Source: Bacillus sp. 1NLA3E
Lineage (GTDB): Bacteria > Bacillota > Bacilli > Bacillales > Cytobacillaceae
DNA: 64,000 nucleotides
Direction: 5' to 3'
NCBI RefSeq assembly: GCF_000242895.2
Contig: NC_021171.1
Coordinates: 1,460,001-1,524,000, forward strand
In this document: positions 46,865 through 55,869 of the stretch, piece by piece
How positions within the stretch are numbered: position 1 is the stretch's first letter
Layout of the letters: each line of letters begins with the position of its first letter
Position numbers and translations under genes: made by a program
Notes under the pieces: model-generated
What the model saw: only the letters and a program-made list of their open reading frames with translations
Database searches by the model: none
Told to the model about the DNA's origin: nothing

Positions 46865-47812
46865 TTGGATCAACCAATGCGTATGAAAAATAATGGACAG
46901 ATTAGTATTGTTCTAAATTCTCAAAAACGAAATGAGTTATCAAAGGCTGCCCCAGATTCCCAAGTTGTTCCAAAGATCATACCACCAGAGCATGCAGCTT
47001 TGAAAGAAATCGAGGAAGAGCTCGGTGCGCTTGTTGGAATGGAAGAAATGAAACGAATGATAAAGGAAATTTATGCCTGGATTTATGTAAATAAAAAACG
47101 AGAAGAGATGGGGCTAAAAGCAGGGAAACAAGCTCTTCATATGATGTTTAAAGGCAACCCGGGTACAGGAAAAACAACCGTTGCCCGGCTAATCGGAAAA
47201 TTATTTTTGAAAATGAATGTTTTGGCAAAGGGTCACCTGATTGAAGCCGAACGTGCCGACCTCGTTGGGGAGTATATTGGGCACACTGCCCAAAAAACGC
47301 GGGACTTAATTAAGAAATCACTCGGTGGAATATTATTTATCGATGAGGCTTATTCCCTTGGGCGCGGCGGAGAAAAGGATTTCGGAAAGGAAGCAATTGA
47401 TACCCTAGTGAAGCATATGGAGGATAAACAGCATGAATTTATCCTTATTTTGGCAGGCTACTCACGGGAAATGCAGTACTTCTTAAGCCTGAATCCGGGT
47501 CTACATTCGCGATTCCCTTTAGTGATTGATTTTCCAGATTATTCGATTGATCAGCTTATGGAAATAGCGGCGCGGATGTTAAAAGAAAGAGAGTATGTAT
47601 TGAGTCATGAGGCAGAAAGAAAAATAAGGGCACATTTGGTTTTGTGCAAGTCTGCGTTAAGTCCAAGTGGTTTTTCGAATGGTCGTTATGTTCGAAATAT
47701 TATTGAAAAATCGATTCGCTCCCAATCGATGCGGATCCTCATACAAAATAGCTACGACCGCCATGACCTTATGACCATTAGAAGCAATGATTTGGTGTTT
47801 GAAGAAGATTAA
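46865..47812 (+). CDS. spoVK: Stage V sporulation protein K (AAA+ ATPase)
   Basis: AAA+ ATPase needed for late spore maturation in the mother cell. The 315-residue protein has an N-terminal ~55-residue tail and one CbxX/CfqX-type AAA module: Walker A GNPGTGKTT near residue 97, GGILFIDEAYSL Walker B near 155, and arginine-finger region SRFPLVIDFPDY. The chosen start is the TTG giving MDQPMRMKNNG, which is five bases after GAGGTGA; a GTG three codons earlier lies inside that ribosome site. Followed by a bidirectional terminator and a convergent gene. Confidence 0.92.
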   Translation: MDQPMRMKNNGQISIVLNSQKRNELSKAAPDSQVVPKIIPPEHAALKEIEEELGALVGMEEMKRMIKEIYAWIYVNKKREEMGLKAGKQALHMMFKGNPGTGKTTVARLIGKLFLKMNVLAKGHLIEAERADLVGEYIGHTAQKTRDLIKKSLGGILFIDEAYSLGRGGEKDFGKEAIDTLVKHMEDKQHEFILILAGYSREMQYFLSLNPGLHSRFPLVIDFPDYSIDQLMEIAARMLKEREYVLSHEAERKIRAHLVLCKSALSPSGFSNGRYVRNIIEKSIRSQSMRILIQNSYDRHDLMTIRSNDLVFEED

Positions 47813-47825
47813 AGGATTAAATAGA

Positions 47826-47860
47826 AAAGAAGCTGGCCGGGCTGGTCAGCTTCTTTCTCT
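47826..47860. terminator. Bidirectional terminator between spoVK and the TRIC gene
   Basis: GAAGCTGGCC-(5 nt)-GGTCAGCTTC, T-rich on the right and A-rich on the left, so it can serve both converging genes. Confidence 0.8.
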
Positions 47861-48490
47861 TTATAAATCTTCAGTTTGCAGCTTTTTTTGGGTGGGCATA
47901 CTTCGAATCGGTAGCTTCCAGTCATATGTATAAGACAGGACACGTAACCCGGTAATGACAAAAAATAAAAGGTAAAGCCCAAGCCCTGATTTTGCAAAAT
48001 TAAGTCCAATCACAAGTCCAGCAAGAATGGCCCAAAGCCCATAAATTTCAGCCTTTAACACAAGAGGCTTTCGTTTGGCGAGGATATCGCGAATGATGCC
48101 GCCCCCACTACCAGTAAGAATAGCGGCCACGATGACTGCACTAAGCGGATGATGCATGCCGGTAGCATAAAGTGCCCCTTGAATGGCAAAAGCAGATAAG
48201 CCAATCGCATCAAAAAAGTTTCCCCATCTTTCCCAATGCTGCAATAATTTATTTGGAAACAAGAATACAGCTGTTATGGATAATAGGGCAATCGTGAAAA
48301 ATACCCCCTGTTCCCATAATGCTGAAACGGGTACCCCTATCAATATGTTGCGAATGGCCCCGCCACCAAACGCTGTCACGATTCCAAGAATATAAACGCC
48401 TAAAATATCATATTCCTCTTCCATCGCAACGAAGGCCCCACTTACCGCAAAGGCAATCGTTCCGATTATGCTAAATACTTCCCAGGTCAT
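47861..48490 (-). CDS. TRIC-family (UPF0126) membrane channel
   Basis: A 209-residue integral membrane protein with seven hydrophobic helices in two homologous repeats, each with a glycine-rich kink: TAFGGGAIRNIL near residue 40 and TGSGGGIIRDIL near residue 125. This is the bacterial relative of trimeric intracellular cation (TRIC) channels, so a K+/cation role at the membrane is likely, though some homologues have been linked to other solutes. It is on the minus strand, convergent with spoVK and divergent from hflX. B. subtilis YvgT is similar. Confidence 0.85.
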   Translation of the reverse strand: MTWEVFSIIGTIAFAVSGAFVAMEEEYDILGVYILGIVTAFGGGAIRNILIGVPVSALWEQGVFFTIALLSITAVFLFPNKLLQHWERWGNFFDAIGLSAFAIQGALYATGMHHPLSAVIVAAILTGSGGGIIRDILAKRKPLVLKAEIYGLWAILAGLVIGLNFAKSGLGLYLLFFVITGLRVLSYTYDWKLPIRSMPTQKKLQTEDL

Positions 48491-48712
48491 GCGTCCCCCA
48501 ACTCCTAATGCTTATCTATCTTGAATATTACATTTAAAACAGGCAAACAATAAAAATTTTAACATGGAATAGAGGTTTTTCAATAGTTTTTTGACTTGGT
48601 TAAGAAAGAAACGTTCTTTGCGCCTGATTGATTAGAGCGATATTATGGAATTCACCAAACTTTTGTTATGATATGAAAAGAGAACAGATACATATAGAAA
48701 GAAGGTTATAGA

Positions 48713-49972
48713 TTGGAACGACAAGCGGATTTAGAAAAAGTAATTTTAGTCGGCTGTCAGACTGCGCGAGTGGATGATCTTCATTTTCAATATTCAATGG
48801 AGGAACTAGCCTCACTTACAGATACAGCAAAAGGTGAAGTAATGATTTCAGTCAGTCAAAAACGTGATCGAGTACATCCTGCTACTTATATCGGAAAAGG
48901 TAAAATTGAGGAATTAAAAGCATTAGAGGATGAACTGGAGCCAGACCTGATAATTTTTAATGATGAATTATCCTCAACTCAAATTCGGAATTTGTCCCGT
49001 GAATTAGATGCTCGGGTCATTGACCGTACTCAGCTTATTCTGGATATTTTTGCAACTCGAGCTCGATCAAAAGAAGGAAAATTACAAGTTGAATATGCAC
49101 AGCTGCAATATATGTTACCACGGCTTGTTGGGCAAGGGACTTCCATGTCAAGACTTGGTGCAGGGATTGGAACGAGGGGACCAGGTGAAACAAAGCTGGA
49201 ATCTGATCGCCGCCACATTCGCCGTCGGATTGACGATATTAAATCCCAGCTTACGGTGATTGTTGGTCATCGTGATCGGTATCGGGAACGACGCAAGAAA
49301 AACAAAGCCTTTCAAATTGCGATTGTTGGTTATACGAATGCGGGGAAATCAACCTTATTTAACCGTCTGACCGAGGCTGATACCCTTGAAGAAAATCAAC
49401 TTTTTGCTACTCTGGATCCGACGACAAGGAAAATGATTTTGCCTAGCGGTTTTACGACGTTGACAACGGACACTGTCGGATTTTTACAGGATTTACCGAC
49501 CACATTGATTGCTGCTTTCAGATCAACTTTAGAGGAAGTTAACGAAGCGGACCTTTTGCTACACGTTGTAGATTGCAGCAATCCTGATTATTTCCAGCAT
49601 GAAAAAACCGTACAGCATTTATTAGAGGAACTTGAAAATCAGCATTTGCCACAATTAACGGTATACAATAAAAAAGATATGATGCAGCCCGACTTTGTTC
49701 CAGTAGCTAAGACGGAGACGATTACGATCAGCGCCTTTGAAGAGGAGGATCGTCAAAAACTTAAACAAAAAGTCGAGGAGATGGTGCTAGGGTTGATGGA
49801 ATCTTATCATGTCCATGTCCCATCAACGGAAGGAAAGCTTCTGGCCCAATTAAAAAATGAAACGATTCTTAGAGAACTTGTTTTTGATGAAGAAAATCAA
49901 AAGTATAATTGTAAGGGATATTCATTCCCAGATCAGAAAATATCTGGCCAACTTAAAAATTTTTCAATTTAG
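48713..49972 (+). CDS. hflX: GTPase HflX (YnbA)
   Basis: Ribosome-associated GTPase that splits stalled ribosomes under stress. The 419-residue protein has an N-terminal HflX domain (about 1-195) with the glycine-rich [15 protein letters not shown] loop, a TRAFAC GTPase domain with G1 GYTNAGKST near residue 205, G3 DTVGF and G4 NKKD, and a C-terminal domain. The start is TTG after GAAGG. A TGTTATGAT extended -10 element lies at 48664-48672. ynbB follows 14 bp downstream. Confidence 0.93.
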   Translation: MERQADLEKVILVGCQTARVDDLHFQYSMEELASLTDTAKGEVMISVSQKRDRVHPATYIGKGKIEELKALEDELEPDLIIFNDELSSTQIRNLSRELDARVIDRTQLILDIFATRARSKEGKLQVEYAQLQYMLPRLVGQGTSMSRLGAGIGTRGPGETKLESDRRHIRRRIDDIKSQLTVIVGHRDRYRERRKKNKAFQIAIVGYTNAGKSTLFNRLTEADTLEENQLFATLDPTTRKMILPSGFTTLTTDTVGFLQDLPTTLIAAFRSTLEEVNEADLLLHVVDCSNPDYFQHEKTVQHLLEELENQHLPQLTVYNKKDMMQPDFVPVAKTETITISAFEEEDRQKLKQKVEEMVLGLMESYHVHVPSTEGKLLAQLKNETILRELVFDEENQKYNCKGYSFPDQKISGQLKNFSI

Positions 49973-49986
49973 ATAGGAGAAGAACC

Positions 49987-51255
49987 ATGTATCAACAGTT
50001 AGCACACGGGGAAACATTACAGAAGTTGGTGGGTGAGGTCGAAACACTCATTACACCAATACATAAAAAAATTGACCAGCAAATAGAGAATAACCAATTT
50101 CGAGTCTTGCAAAGCTATCAAAATCATCGGGTTAGCGACTCGCATTTTAACCCATCAACAGGTTATGGATATGATGATAGCGGTCGGGATACTTTAGAAA
50201 ATATTTATGCTGAAGTGTTTGGGGGAGAAGCTGGACTTGTTCGTCCTCAAATAATCTCAGGAACCCACGCTATCTCGATTGCCTTATTTGGGATTTTGCG
50301 TCCAGGAGATGAGCTCTTATACATAACGGGGAAGCCGTATGACACACTTGAGGAAATCGTCGGCATTCGTGGCAACGGCGTTGGTTCGCTCAAGGAATTT
50401 GGGATTTCTTATCAGAGTGTCGACCTGACAGAATCAGGTGCGGTTGACTTTGAAGTTGTTGAGAAAGCGATCGGACCCAATACAAAAATGATTGGGATTC
50501 AGCGATCCAAAGGATATGCGACAAGACCGTCTTTTACCGTTGCCGAAATCAAGGAAATGATTGATTTTGTCAAAGAAATAAAGTCAGATGTCGTGGTATT
50601 TGTGGACAATTGTTACGGAGAATTTGTAGAAGCGATCGAGCCTTGCCATGTGGGTGCTGATTTGATGGCGGGTTCCTTAATAAAAAATCCAGGCGGAGGC
50701 CTCGTGAAGACGGGGGGATATATCGTCGGGAAAAAGCAGTTTGTTGAAGCATGTTCATACCGGATGACATCCCCTGGAATTGGTGCGGAAGCGGGCGCTT
50801 CATTATATAGTCTCCAGGAAATGTACCAAGGCTTCTTTCTGGCACCACATGTAGTTGGACAAGCCCTAAAGGGAGCTGTTTTTACAGCGGCTTTATTAGA
50901 GAAGCTTGGCATGAATACCCTACCAAAATGGGATTCTACTAGAACGGATCTCATTCAATCCGTTCAATTTGATGACCGTGACAAAATGGTAGCTTTTTGC
51001 CAAGCCATTCAATACGCTTCACCGATAAATTCCCATGTAACTCCATATCCTAGCTACATGCCTGGTTATGAGGATGATGTGATTATGGCAGCTGGTACAT
51101 TTATTCAGGGTGCTAGCATTGAATTAACAGCAGATGGTCCAACCAGATCACCGTATGTTGCGTATGTTCAGGGAGGCTTGACTTATGCACATGTAAAAAT
51201 CGCCATCTGTATTGCTTTAAACCACTTATTAGAAAAGGGTTTGCTGGAAATTTAA
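49987..51255 (+). CDS. ynbB: YnbB, PLP-dependent aluminium-resistance/methionine gamma-lyase-like protein
   Basis: A 422-residue PLP-dependent enzyme of the cysteine/methionine metabolism fold, annotated as an aluminium-resistance family protein. The cofactor lysine is probably in AGSLIKNPGGGLVKTGGY (near residue 230), with VFVDNCYGEFVE supplying the conserved aspartate. It follows hflX and precedes glnRA, the conserved Bacillus order. The substrate is unknown; carbon-sulphur lyase activity is inferred from the family. Confidence 0.87.
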   Translation: MYQQLAHGETLQKLVGEVETLITPIHKKIDQQIENNQFRVLQSYQNHRVSDSHFNPSTGYGYDDSGRDTLENIYAEVFGGEAGLVRPQIISGTHAISIALFGILRPGDELLYITGKPYDTLEEIVGIRGNGVGSLKEFGISYQSVDLTESGAVDFEVVEKAIGPNTKMIGIQRSKGYATRPSFTVAEIKEMIDFVKEIKSDVVVFVDNCYGEFVEAIEPCHVGADLMAGSLIKNPGGGLVKTGGYIVGKKQFVEACSYRMTSPGIGAEAGASLYSLQEMYQGFFLAPHVVGQALKGAVFTAALLEKLGMNTLPKWDSTRTDLIQSVQFDDRDKMVAFCQAIQYASPINSHVTPYPSYMPGYEDDVIMAAGTFIQGASIELTADGPTRSPYVAYVQGGLTYAHVKIAICIALNHLLEKGLLEI

Positions 51256-51282
51256 AAAAATTGGCTTTATTAAAAATAAAAC

Positions 51283-51316
51283 AGGAAATCCGACAAAAAA
51301 TTGGATTTCTTTTTTA
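51283..51316 (+). terminator. Terminator after ynbB
   Basis: GAAATCC-(11 nt)-GGATTTC followed by TTTTTT. Confidence 0.7.
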
Positions 51317-51383
51317 TTTAGTGTATTATCTTTATTGGGATATTTGTTTTAATAAAATATTCTAAATTATTTTTTATAAGGGG

Positions 51384-51400
51384 TGTGATAATACCTAACA
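51384..51400 (+). promoter_or_regulatory. GlnR/TnrA operator 1 upstream of glnRA
   Basis: TGTGA-TAATACC-TAACA matches the consensus TGTNA-N7-TNACA perfectly and lies just upstream of the glnR -35. Confidence 0.85.
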
Positions 51401-51405
51401 TAGAG

Positions 51406-51434
51406 TTGACACATAACCTTACCGAGAATATAAT
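51406..51434 (+). promoter_or_regulatory. Consensus sigma-A promoter of glnRA
   Basis: TTGACA (51406-51411), 17-bp spacer, TATAAT (51429-51434): a perfect consensus pair, consistent with strong expression kept in check by GlnR. Confidence 0.9.
51407..51423 (+). promoter_or_regulatory. GlnR operator 2 overlapping the glnRA -35
   Basis: TGACA-CATAACC-TTACC matches TGTNA-N7-TNACA with two mismatches. It is centred 23 bp from operator 1 (about two helical turns) and overlaps the -35, the arrangement known for B. subtilis glnRA. Confidence 0.6.
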
Positions 51435-51467
51435 GAACACAAGAAGTACATAAGGAGGAGAAATCAA

Positions 51468-51878
51468 TTGAGCGGAAGCCAAATTCGTCGATCAATGCCG
51501 TTGTTTCCCATCGGAACGGTGATGCAACTTACAGATTTATCCGCCCGACAAATTCGTTATTATGAGGAACATGAATTGATTTCTCCTGCTAGAACTGATG
51601 GGAATAGACGAATGTTTTCACTTATCGATATTGACAAGCTTTTAGAGATTAAAGATTTAATTGACCAGGGAGTAAATCTTGCGGGTATTAAGCAATTATT
51701 TGCTAAAACTAAACAAGATATTCCGTTGGTTTCGCCGGAAGAGTCTGAAAAGGCTAGACGAGAATTGACGGATAATGAATTACGAAAACTCCTGCGCAAC
51801 GAATTGTTGCAGGCGGGTCGGTTTAATCGTGGATCAGGATCGCTACGTCAAGGTGACATGTCGCGCTTTTTTCATTAA
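51468..51878 (+). CDS. glnR: Glutamine synthetase repressor GlnR
   Basis: A 136-residue MerR-family repressor of glutamine synthetase and other nitrogen genes. The N-terminal winged helix (about residues 12-80; [21 protein letters not shown] then [21 protein letters not shown]) binds the TGTNA-N7-TNACA sites upstream. The C-terminal tail senses feedback-inhibited glutamine synthetase. The start is TTG after AAGGAGGAG. Cotranscribed with glnA, 41 bp downstream. Confidence 0.95.
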   Translation: MSGSQIRRSMPLFPIGTVMQLTDLSARQIRYYEEHELISPARTDGNRRMFSLIDIDKLLEIKDLIDQGVNLAGIKQLFAKTKQDIPLVSPEESEKARRELTDNELRKLLRNELLQAGRFNRGSGSLRQGDMSRFFH

Positions 51879-51919
51879 TAAACAATTAAAGGGTTTAAAA
51901 AAAGGGAGGAAATACTGAA

Positions 51920-53254
51920 ATGGCAAAGTTTACAAAAGATGACATTTTTCGTTTGGCAAAAGAAGAAAATGTAAAGTTCATCCGACTTCAATTTACAGAC
52001 ATTTTAGGTACAATTAAAAACGTTGAGATTCCTGTAAGTCAGCTTGAAAAAGCGCTTGATAACAAGATGATGTTTGATGGTTCTTCAATCGAAGGATTTG
52101 TACGTATTGAAGAATCAGATATGTACCTATGCCCTGATCTTAATACTTGGGTTATCTTCCCTTGGACTGCAGAAAAAGGTAAAGTTGCACGACTAATCTG
52201 TGATATTTATAATCCAGATGGAACTCCATTTGATGGTGATCCTCGTAATAATTTAAGACGTGTCCTTGCTGAAATGAAAGAATTAGGATTCACTAACTTC
52301 AACTTAGGACCTGAGCCAGAATTTTTCTTGTTCAAGTTAGATGCACAAGGTGAACCAACTCTTGAACTAAACGATAATGCTGGATACTTTGATTTAGCTC
52401 CAACTGACCTTGGCGAAAACTGCCGCCGTGATATCGTTTTAGAACTTGAAGAAATGGGCTTTGAAATTGAAGCATCTCACCATGAGGTTGCTCCTGGACA
52501 ACATGAAATCGATTTTAAATATGCTGATGCATTAACAGCTTGTGACCAAATTCAAACATTCAAGCTTGTTGTAAAAACAATTGCTCGTAAGCATGGTCTT
52601 CATGCTACTTTCATGCCAAAACCATTATTCGGTGTGAATGGATCTGGTATGCACTGTAACTTATCTTTATTTAAAGATGGAGAAAATGCATTCTACGATA
52701 CAAGCAAAACATTAGAATTAAGCGAAGCAGCTACTCAATTTATCGCTGGTATTATTAAACACGCTCATAGCTTTACAGCTGTTACTAACCCAACTGTAAA
52801 CTCTTATAAGCGTCTAGTGCCTGGTTACGAAGCACCTTGTTACGTAGCTTGGTCTGCACGCAACCGTTCACCACTTATCCGTATTCCTGCTTCACGCGGA
52901 TTAAGCACTCGTATCGAAGTACGTAGCGTTGACCCTGCTGCTAACCCATACTTAGCAATGGCTGTTCTTTTAAAAGCTGGATTAGATGGAATTAAAAATA
53001 AATTAACTCCTCCGGCTCCAGTTGATCGTAACATCTATGTAATGAGTAAAGAAGAGCGCGTTGAAGCTGGTATCGCTGATCTTCCAGCAACTTTAGCTCT
53101 TGCATTAGAAAACCTTAAAGCAGACGAAGTTATCACTTCTGCATTAGGTGAACACATTCTTGAGCACTTTGTTGAAGCTAAAGAAATCGAGTGGGATATG
53201 TTCCGTACTCAAGTTCACCAATGGGAACGCGATCAATACATGACAATGTATTAA
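51920..53254 (+). CDS. glnA: Glutamine synthetase (type I-alpha)
   Basis: Makes glutamine from glutamate, ammonia and ATP, and in Bacillus its feedback-inhibited form controls GlnR and TnrA. The 444-residue length is that of the non-adenylylated GSI-alpha class. Motifs: FDGSSIEGF near residue 52, PEPEFFLF with metal-binding glutamates, [43 protein letters not shown], and the RIPASRG loop. A strong GGGAGG site precedes the ATG. Followed by a terminator. Confidence 0.97.
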   Translation: MAKFTKDDIFRLAKEENVKFIRLQFTDILGTIKNVEIPVSQLEKALDNKMMFDGSSIEGFVRIEESDMYLCPDLNTWVIFPWTAEKGKVARLICDIYNPDGTPFDGDPRNNLRRVLAEMKELGFTNFNLGPEPEFFLFKLDAQGEPTLELNDNAGYFDLAPTDLGENCRRDIVLELEEMGFEIEASHHEVAPGQHEIDFKYADALTACDQIQTFKLVVKTIARKHGLHATFMPKPLFGVNGSGMHCNLSLFKDGENAFYDTSKTLELSEAATQFIAGIIKHAHSFTAVTNPTVNSYKRLVPGYEAPCYVAWSARNRSPLIRIPASRGLSTRIEVRSVDPAANPYLAMAVLLKAGLDGIKNKLTPPAPVDRNIYVMSKEERVEAGIADLPATLALALENLKADEVITSALGEHILEHFVEAKEIEWDMFRTQVHQWERDQYMTMY

Positions 53255-53262
53255 TAAAATCA

Positions 53263-53300
53263 GGCCTTGGCGCTTTATGAGCGTCAGGGTCTTTTTTTTT
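53263..53300 (+). terminator. Terminator after glnA
   Basis: A stem built on CCTTGGCGCT-TTATG-AGCGTCAGG (imperfect), followed by TCTTTTTTTTT. Confidence 0.75.
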
Positions 53301-53347
53301 CGGCTGTTTTCGTAAACTTTGTTGCTATTTACCAAAAGAGGAGTGTG

Positions 53348-53469
53348 GTTGATTTCCGCTCCAGGATGCTCGCGCACCTTAGGGGCTGGCGGTGAGCCTC
53401 CTCGGCGCTTAAGCGCCTGTGGGGTCTCACCTGTCCCGCAGGAGTCTCGCACCTTCCGCTCCAATCAAC
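53348..53469 (+). repeat. Dispersed palindromic GC-rich element, copy 4 (internally deleted)
   Basis: Same orientation as copies 1 and 3, with GTTGATT/AATCAAC ends, inner arms GG(A)TGC/GCACC and a central GGCGCTTAAGCGCC palindrome. It is missing the ~9-bp TGCTCCCGC segment present in copies 1 and 3, where the sequence reads CCCGCTGCTCCCGC. Confidence 0.85.
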
Positions 53470-53712
53470 TTCTTTAACAACGGTTTGCTTTCCACAAAAC
53501 CTATTTAAAAAACAACAATCTTTTAGAAAAGAGCCTTTTTTTATAAATGTTTTAATTTTGAAGTGATAACAATAGTTTATGTGATTATTAATTTGTTGGA
53601 CTGGTTGAATACCTATTTTGCTAATTAATAAAATCCCTAAAAATAGACACTTTGGTAGGTTAAGACAAAAAAAGCCCTGGGATTGATCCCAAGGCTTTAT
53701 TAGTACCCAATT

Positions 53713-54336
53713 TTAATGAATATGACGATATACCCCAATAACTTTACCAAGTATCGTGACATTTGAAAGAATAATTGGTTCGAGAGATGAGTTTTCTGGT
53801 TGCAAGCGTATGTAGTCTTTTTCTTTGAAAAATCTTTTAACAGTTGCTTCATCATCCTCAGTCATAGCGACGACGATTTCTCCGTTTTGGGCAGTTTGTT
53901 GTTGTTTTACAATAACATAATCCCCGTCTAGTATTCCTGCTTCTATCATACTATCTCCCATTACTTCTAGCATAAACACCTGCTCATCAGAGGGTGCAAG
54001 ACGATCCGGAAGTGGAAAATACTCTTCTACATTCTCAATTGCAGTAATAGGTTGTCCCGCAGTAACCTTTCCGATTACTGGTACATTAATCACTTTGCTT
54101 TTCGGAATATTGCTTTGCTCATCTATGTCCAAAATCTCAATTGCCCGAGGTTTTGTTGGGTCGCGGCGAATTAGTCCTTTGCTCTCTAAACGGGCTAAAT
54201 GACCATGTACTGTGGAACTTGAAGCAAGGCCGACTGCTTCACCAATTTCGCGCACGGAAGGGGGATAGCCTTTTTTTCTTACTTCGTCTTTAATAAAGTC
54301 TAGAATATTTTCTTGCCGCTTTGATAACTTAGTCAT
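53713..54336 (-). CDS. lexA: SOS repressor LexA
   Basis: Repressor of the DNA-damage response, inactivated by RecA-stimulated self-cleavage. The 207-residue protein has an N-terminal winged helix (about 1-70; [22 protein letters not shown]), the scissile Ala93-Gly94 in KVTAGQPI, and the S24-type catalytic pair S129 (GDSM) and K167 (ATVKR). The ATG follows GAGGTGG on the minus strand; an in-frame GTG three codons upstream overlaps that site. It is divergent from the SOS gene yneA, with LexA boxes between them. Confidence 0.96.
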   Translation of the reverse strand: MTKLSKRQENILDFIKDEVRKKGYPPSVREIGEAVGLASSSTVHGHLARLESKGLIRRDPTKPRAIEILDIDEQSNIPKSKVINVPVIGKVTAGQPITAIENVEEYFPLPDRLAPSDEQVFMLEVMGDSMIEAGILDGDYVIVKQQQTAQNGEIVVAMTEDDEATVKRFFKEKDYIRLQPENSSLEPIILSNVTILGKVIGVYRHIH

Positions 54337-54369
54337 CTTTCCCACCTCATATGGTTTCTTATTGACATT

Positions 54370-54399
54370 ATTATATCATATCTAAATGTGATGGTACAA
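54370..54399 (-). promoter_or_regulatory. lexA promoter (minus strand)
   Basis: Reading the minus strand: TTGTAC (54399-54394), 18-bp spacer, TATAAT (54375-54370). A LexA box overlaps its -35. Confidence 0.6.
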
Positions 54400-54410
54400 A
54401 CATAAGTTCG
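54397..54410. promoter_or_regulatory. LexA box 1 (lexA/yneA intergenic)
   Basis: CAAACATAAGTTCG, whose reverse complement is CGAACTTATGTTTG, is close to CGAAC-N4-GTTCG (one mismatch) and overlaps the lexA -35. Confidence 0.7.
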
Positions 54411-54418
54411 AATTTATG

Positions 54419-54447
54419 TTGACACAAACAAGCGTTCGTTTTATAAT
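54419..54447 (+). promoter_or_regulatory. Consensus promoter of yneA
   Basis: TTGACA (54419-54424), 17-bp spacer, TATAAT (54442-54447); perfect consensus, with a LexA box occupying most of the spacer. Confidence 0.9.
54425..54438. promoter_or_regulatory. LexA box 2 inside the yneA promoter spacer
   Basis: CAAACAAGCGTTCG matches CGAAC-N4-GTTCG with one mismatch and sits exactly between the yneA -35 and -10. Confidence 0.75.
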
Positions 54448-54453
54448 CACATT

Positions 54454-54467
54454 AGAACATACATTCG
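54454..54467. promoter_or_regulatory. LexA box 3 downstream of the yneA -10
   Basis: AGAACATACATTCG matches the LexA consensus with two mismatches. A weaker fourth match (CGAATTTATGTTGA, 54409-54422) overlaps the end of box 1. Confidence 0.5.
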
Positions 54468-54482
54468 TTAGAGGTGATGGAT

Positions 54483-54800
54483 ATGAAAAAACTTTGGGAA
54501 CAGTATTCATATGTTATTATTTTAGTTACTATTAGCTTTATTGCAGCATTTGCACTTTTACATAAATTTGAGAACCAAAATGAATTTTCTAGTGTGACAG
54601 TTCAAGAGGGCGAGTCACTTTGGAAAATTGCCGAAAAATATTCTGATAGTCATTCAATGTCTACATCAGAGTTTGTTTCATGGGTAGAAAAAAAGAACAG
54701 TATTTCCGGTGAAACAATTTACCCTGGAGATAAGTTGATGATTCCGGTCTCGGATAAAACGGTAGACCAACCCGATCTGACCAATTTAGCAAGTCAATAG
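54483..54800 (+). CDS. yneA: SOS-induced cell division suppressor YneA
   Basis: Inhibits septation while DNA damage is repaired. The 105-residue protein has a short N-terminus, a transmembrane helix (about 10-27) that doubles as an export signal, and a LysM peptidoglycan-binding domain (about 36-88; VQEGESLWKIAEKYS, PGDKLMIP). I use the ATG giving MKKLWEQYSY, six bases from GAGGTG; in-frame GTG/ATG codons just upstream lie inside the ribosome site. Divergent from lexA and controlled by LexA boxes; yneB and ynzC follow in the same direction. Confidence 0.94.
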   Translation: MKKLWEQYSYVIILVTISFIAAFALLHKFENQNEFSSVTVQEGESLWKIAEKYSDSHSMSTSEFVSWVEKKNSISGETIYPGDKLMIPVSDKTVDQPDLTNLASQ

Positions 54801-55514
<714 letters not shown>

Positions 55515-55557
55515 TATGATTTCATTTAGTTCACAGTTAAGAAAAAGGAGCTTTATG

Positions 55558-55791
55558 ATGCAACTAAATGATTTAATTGCACGAATAAATGTATTGGCAA
55601 ACAAGGCGAAGACTACTGGTCTGACAGAAGAGGAAGCAAAAGAACAATCAAAACTTCGTGGTAAATACTTAGAAACGTTCCGTTCACAAATGCTTAATTC
55701 TATCAAAAATGTAAAAGTAATCGATCCGCTTGGCAATGATGTAACACCTGAAAAATTGAAAAGGCTCCAGGCTAAAAAAGGCCTTCATTAA
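55558..55791 (+). CDS. ynzC: DUF896 protein YnzC
   Basis: A 77-residue helical-hairpin protein of the DUF896/YnzC family (MQLNDLIARINVLANKAK, TEEEAKEQSKLRGKYLETFR). It is the third gene of the yneA operon, induced in the SOS response in B. subtilis. Of two tandem ATGs the second is seven bases from AAAAAGGAG. Function unknown. Confidence 0.92.
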   Translation: MQLNDLIARINVLANKAKTTGLTEEEAKEQSKLRGKYLETFRSQMLNSIKNVKVIDPLGNDVTPEKLKRLQAKKGLH

Positions 55792-55796
55792 TAGTG

Positions 55797-55838
55797 AAAA
55801 GGAGGAATGCGTCTCACAGGATGCATTCCTCCTTTTTT
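55797..55838. terminator. Bidirectional terminator between ynzC and niaP
   Basis: AAAAGGAGGAATGC-(loop)-GCATTCCTCCTTTT followed by TT; it serves both converging genes. Confidence 0.85.
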
Positions 55839-55869
55839 CATAGGGTCTGATCAAGGCACTACAGCATTT

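Larger units (their letters stand above)
53255..53712. other. Intergenic region between glnA and lexA (convergent)
   Basis: This 458-bp gap contains the glnA terminator, dispersed repeat copy 4 and an A/T-rich stretch. An AAGCCCTGG/CCAAGGCTT hairpin at 53672-53698 probably terminates lexA on the minus strand. No gene seen. Confidence 0.6.
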
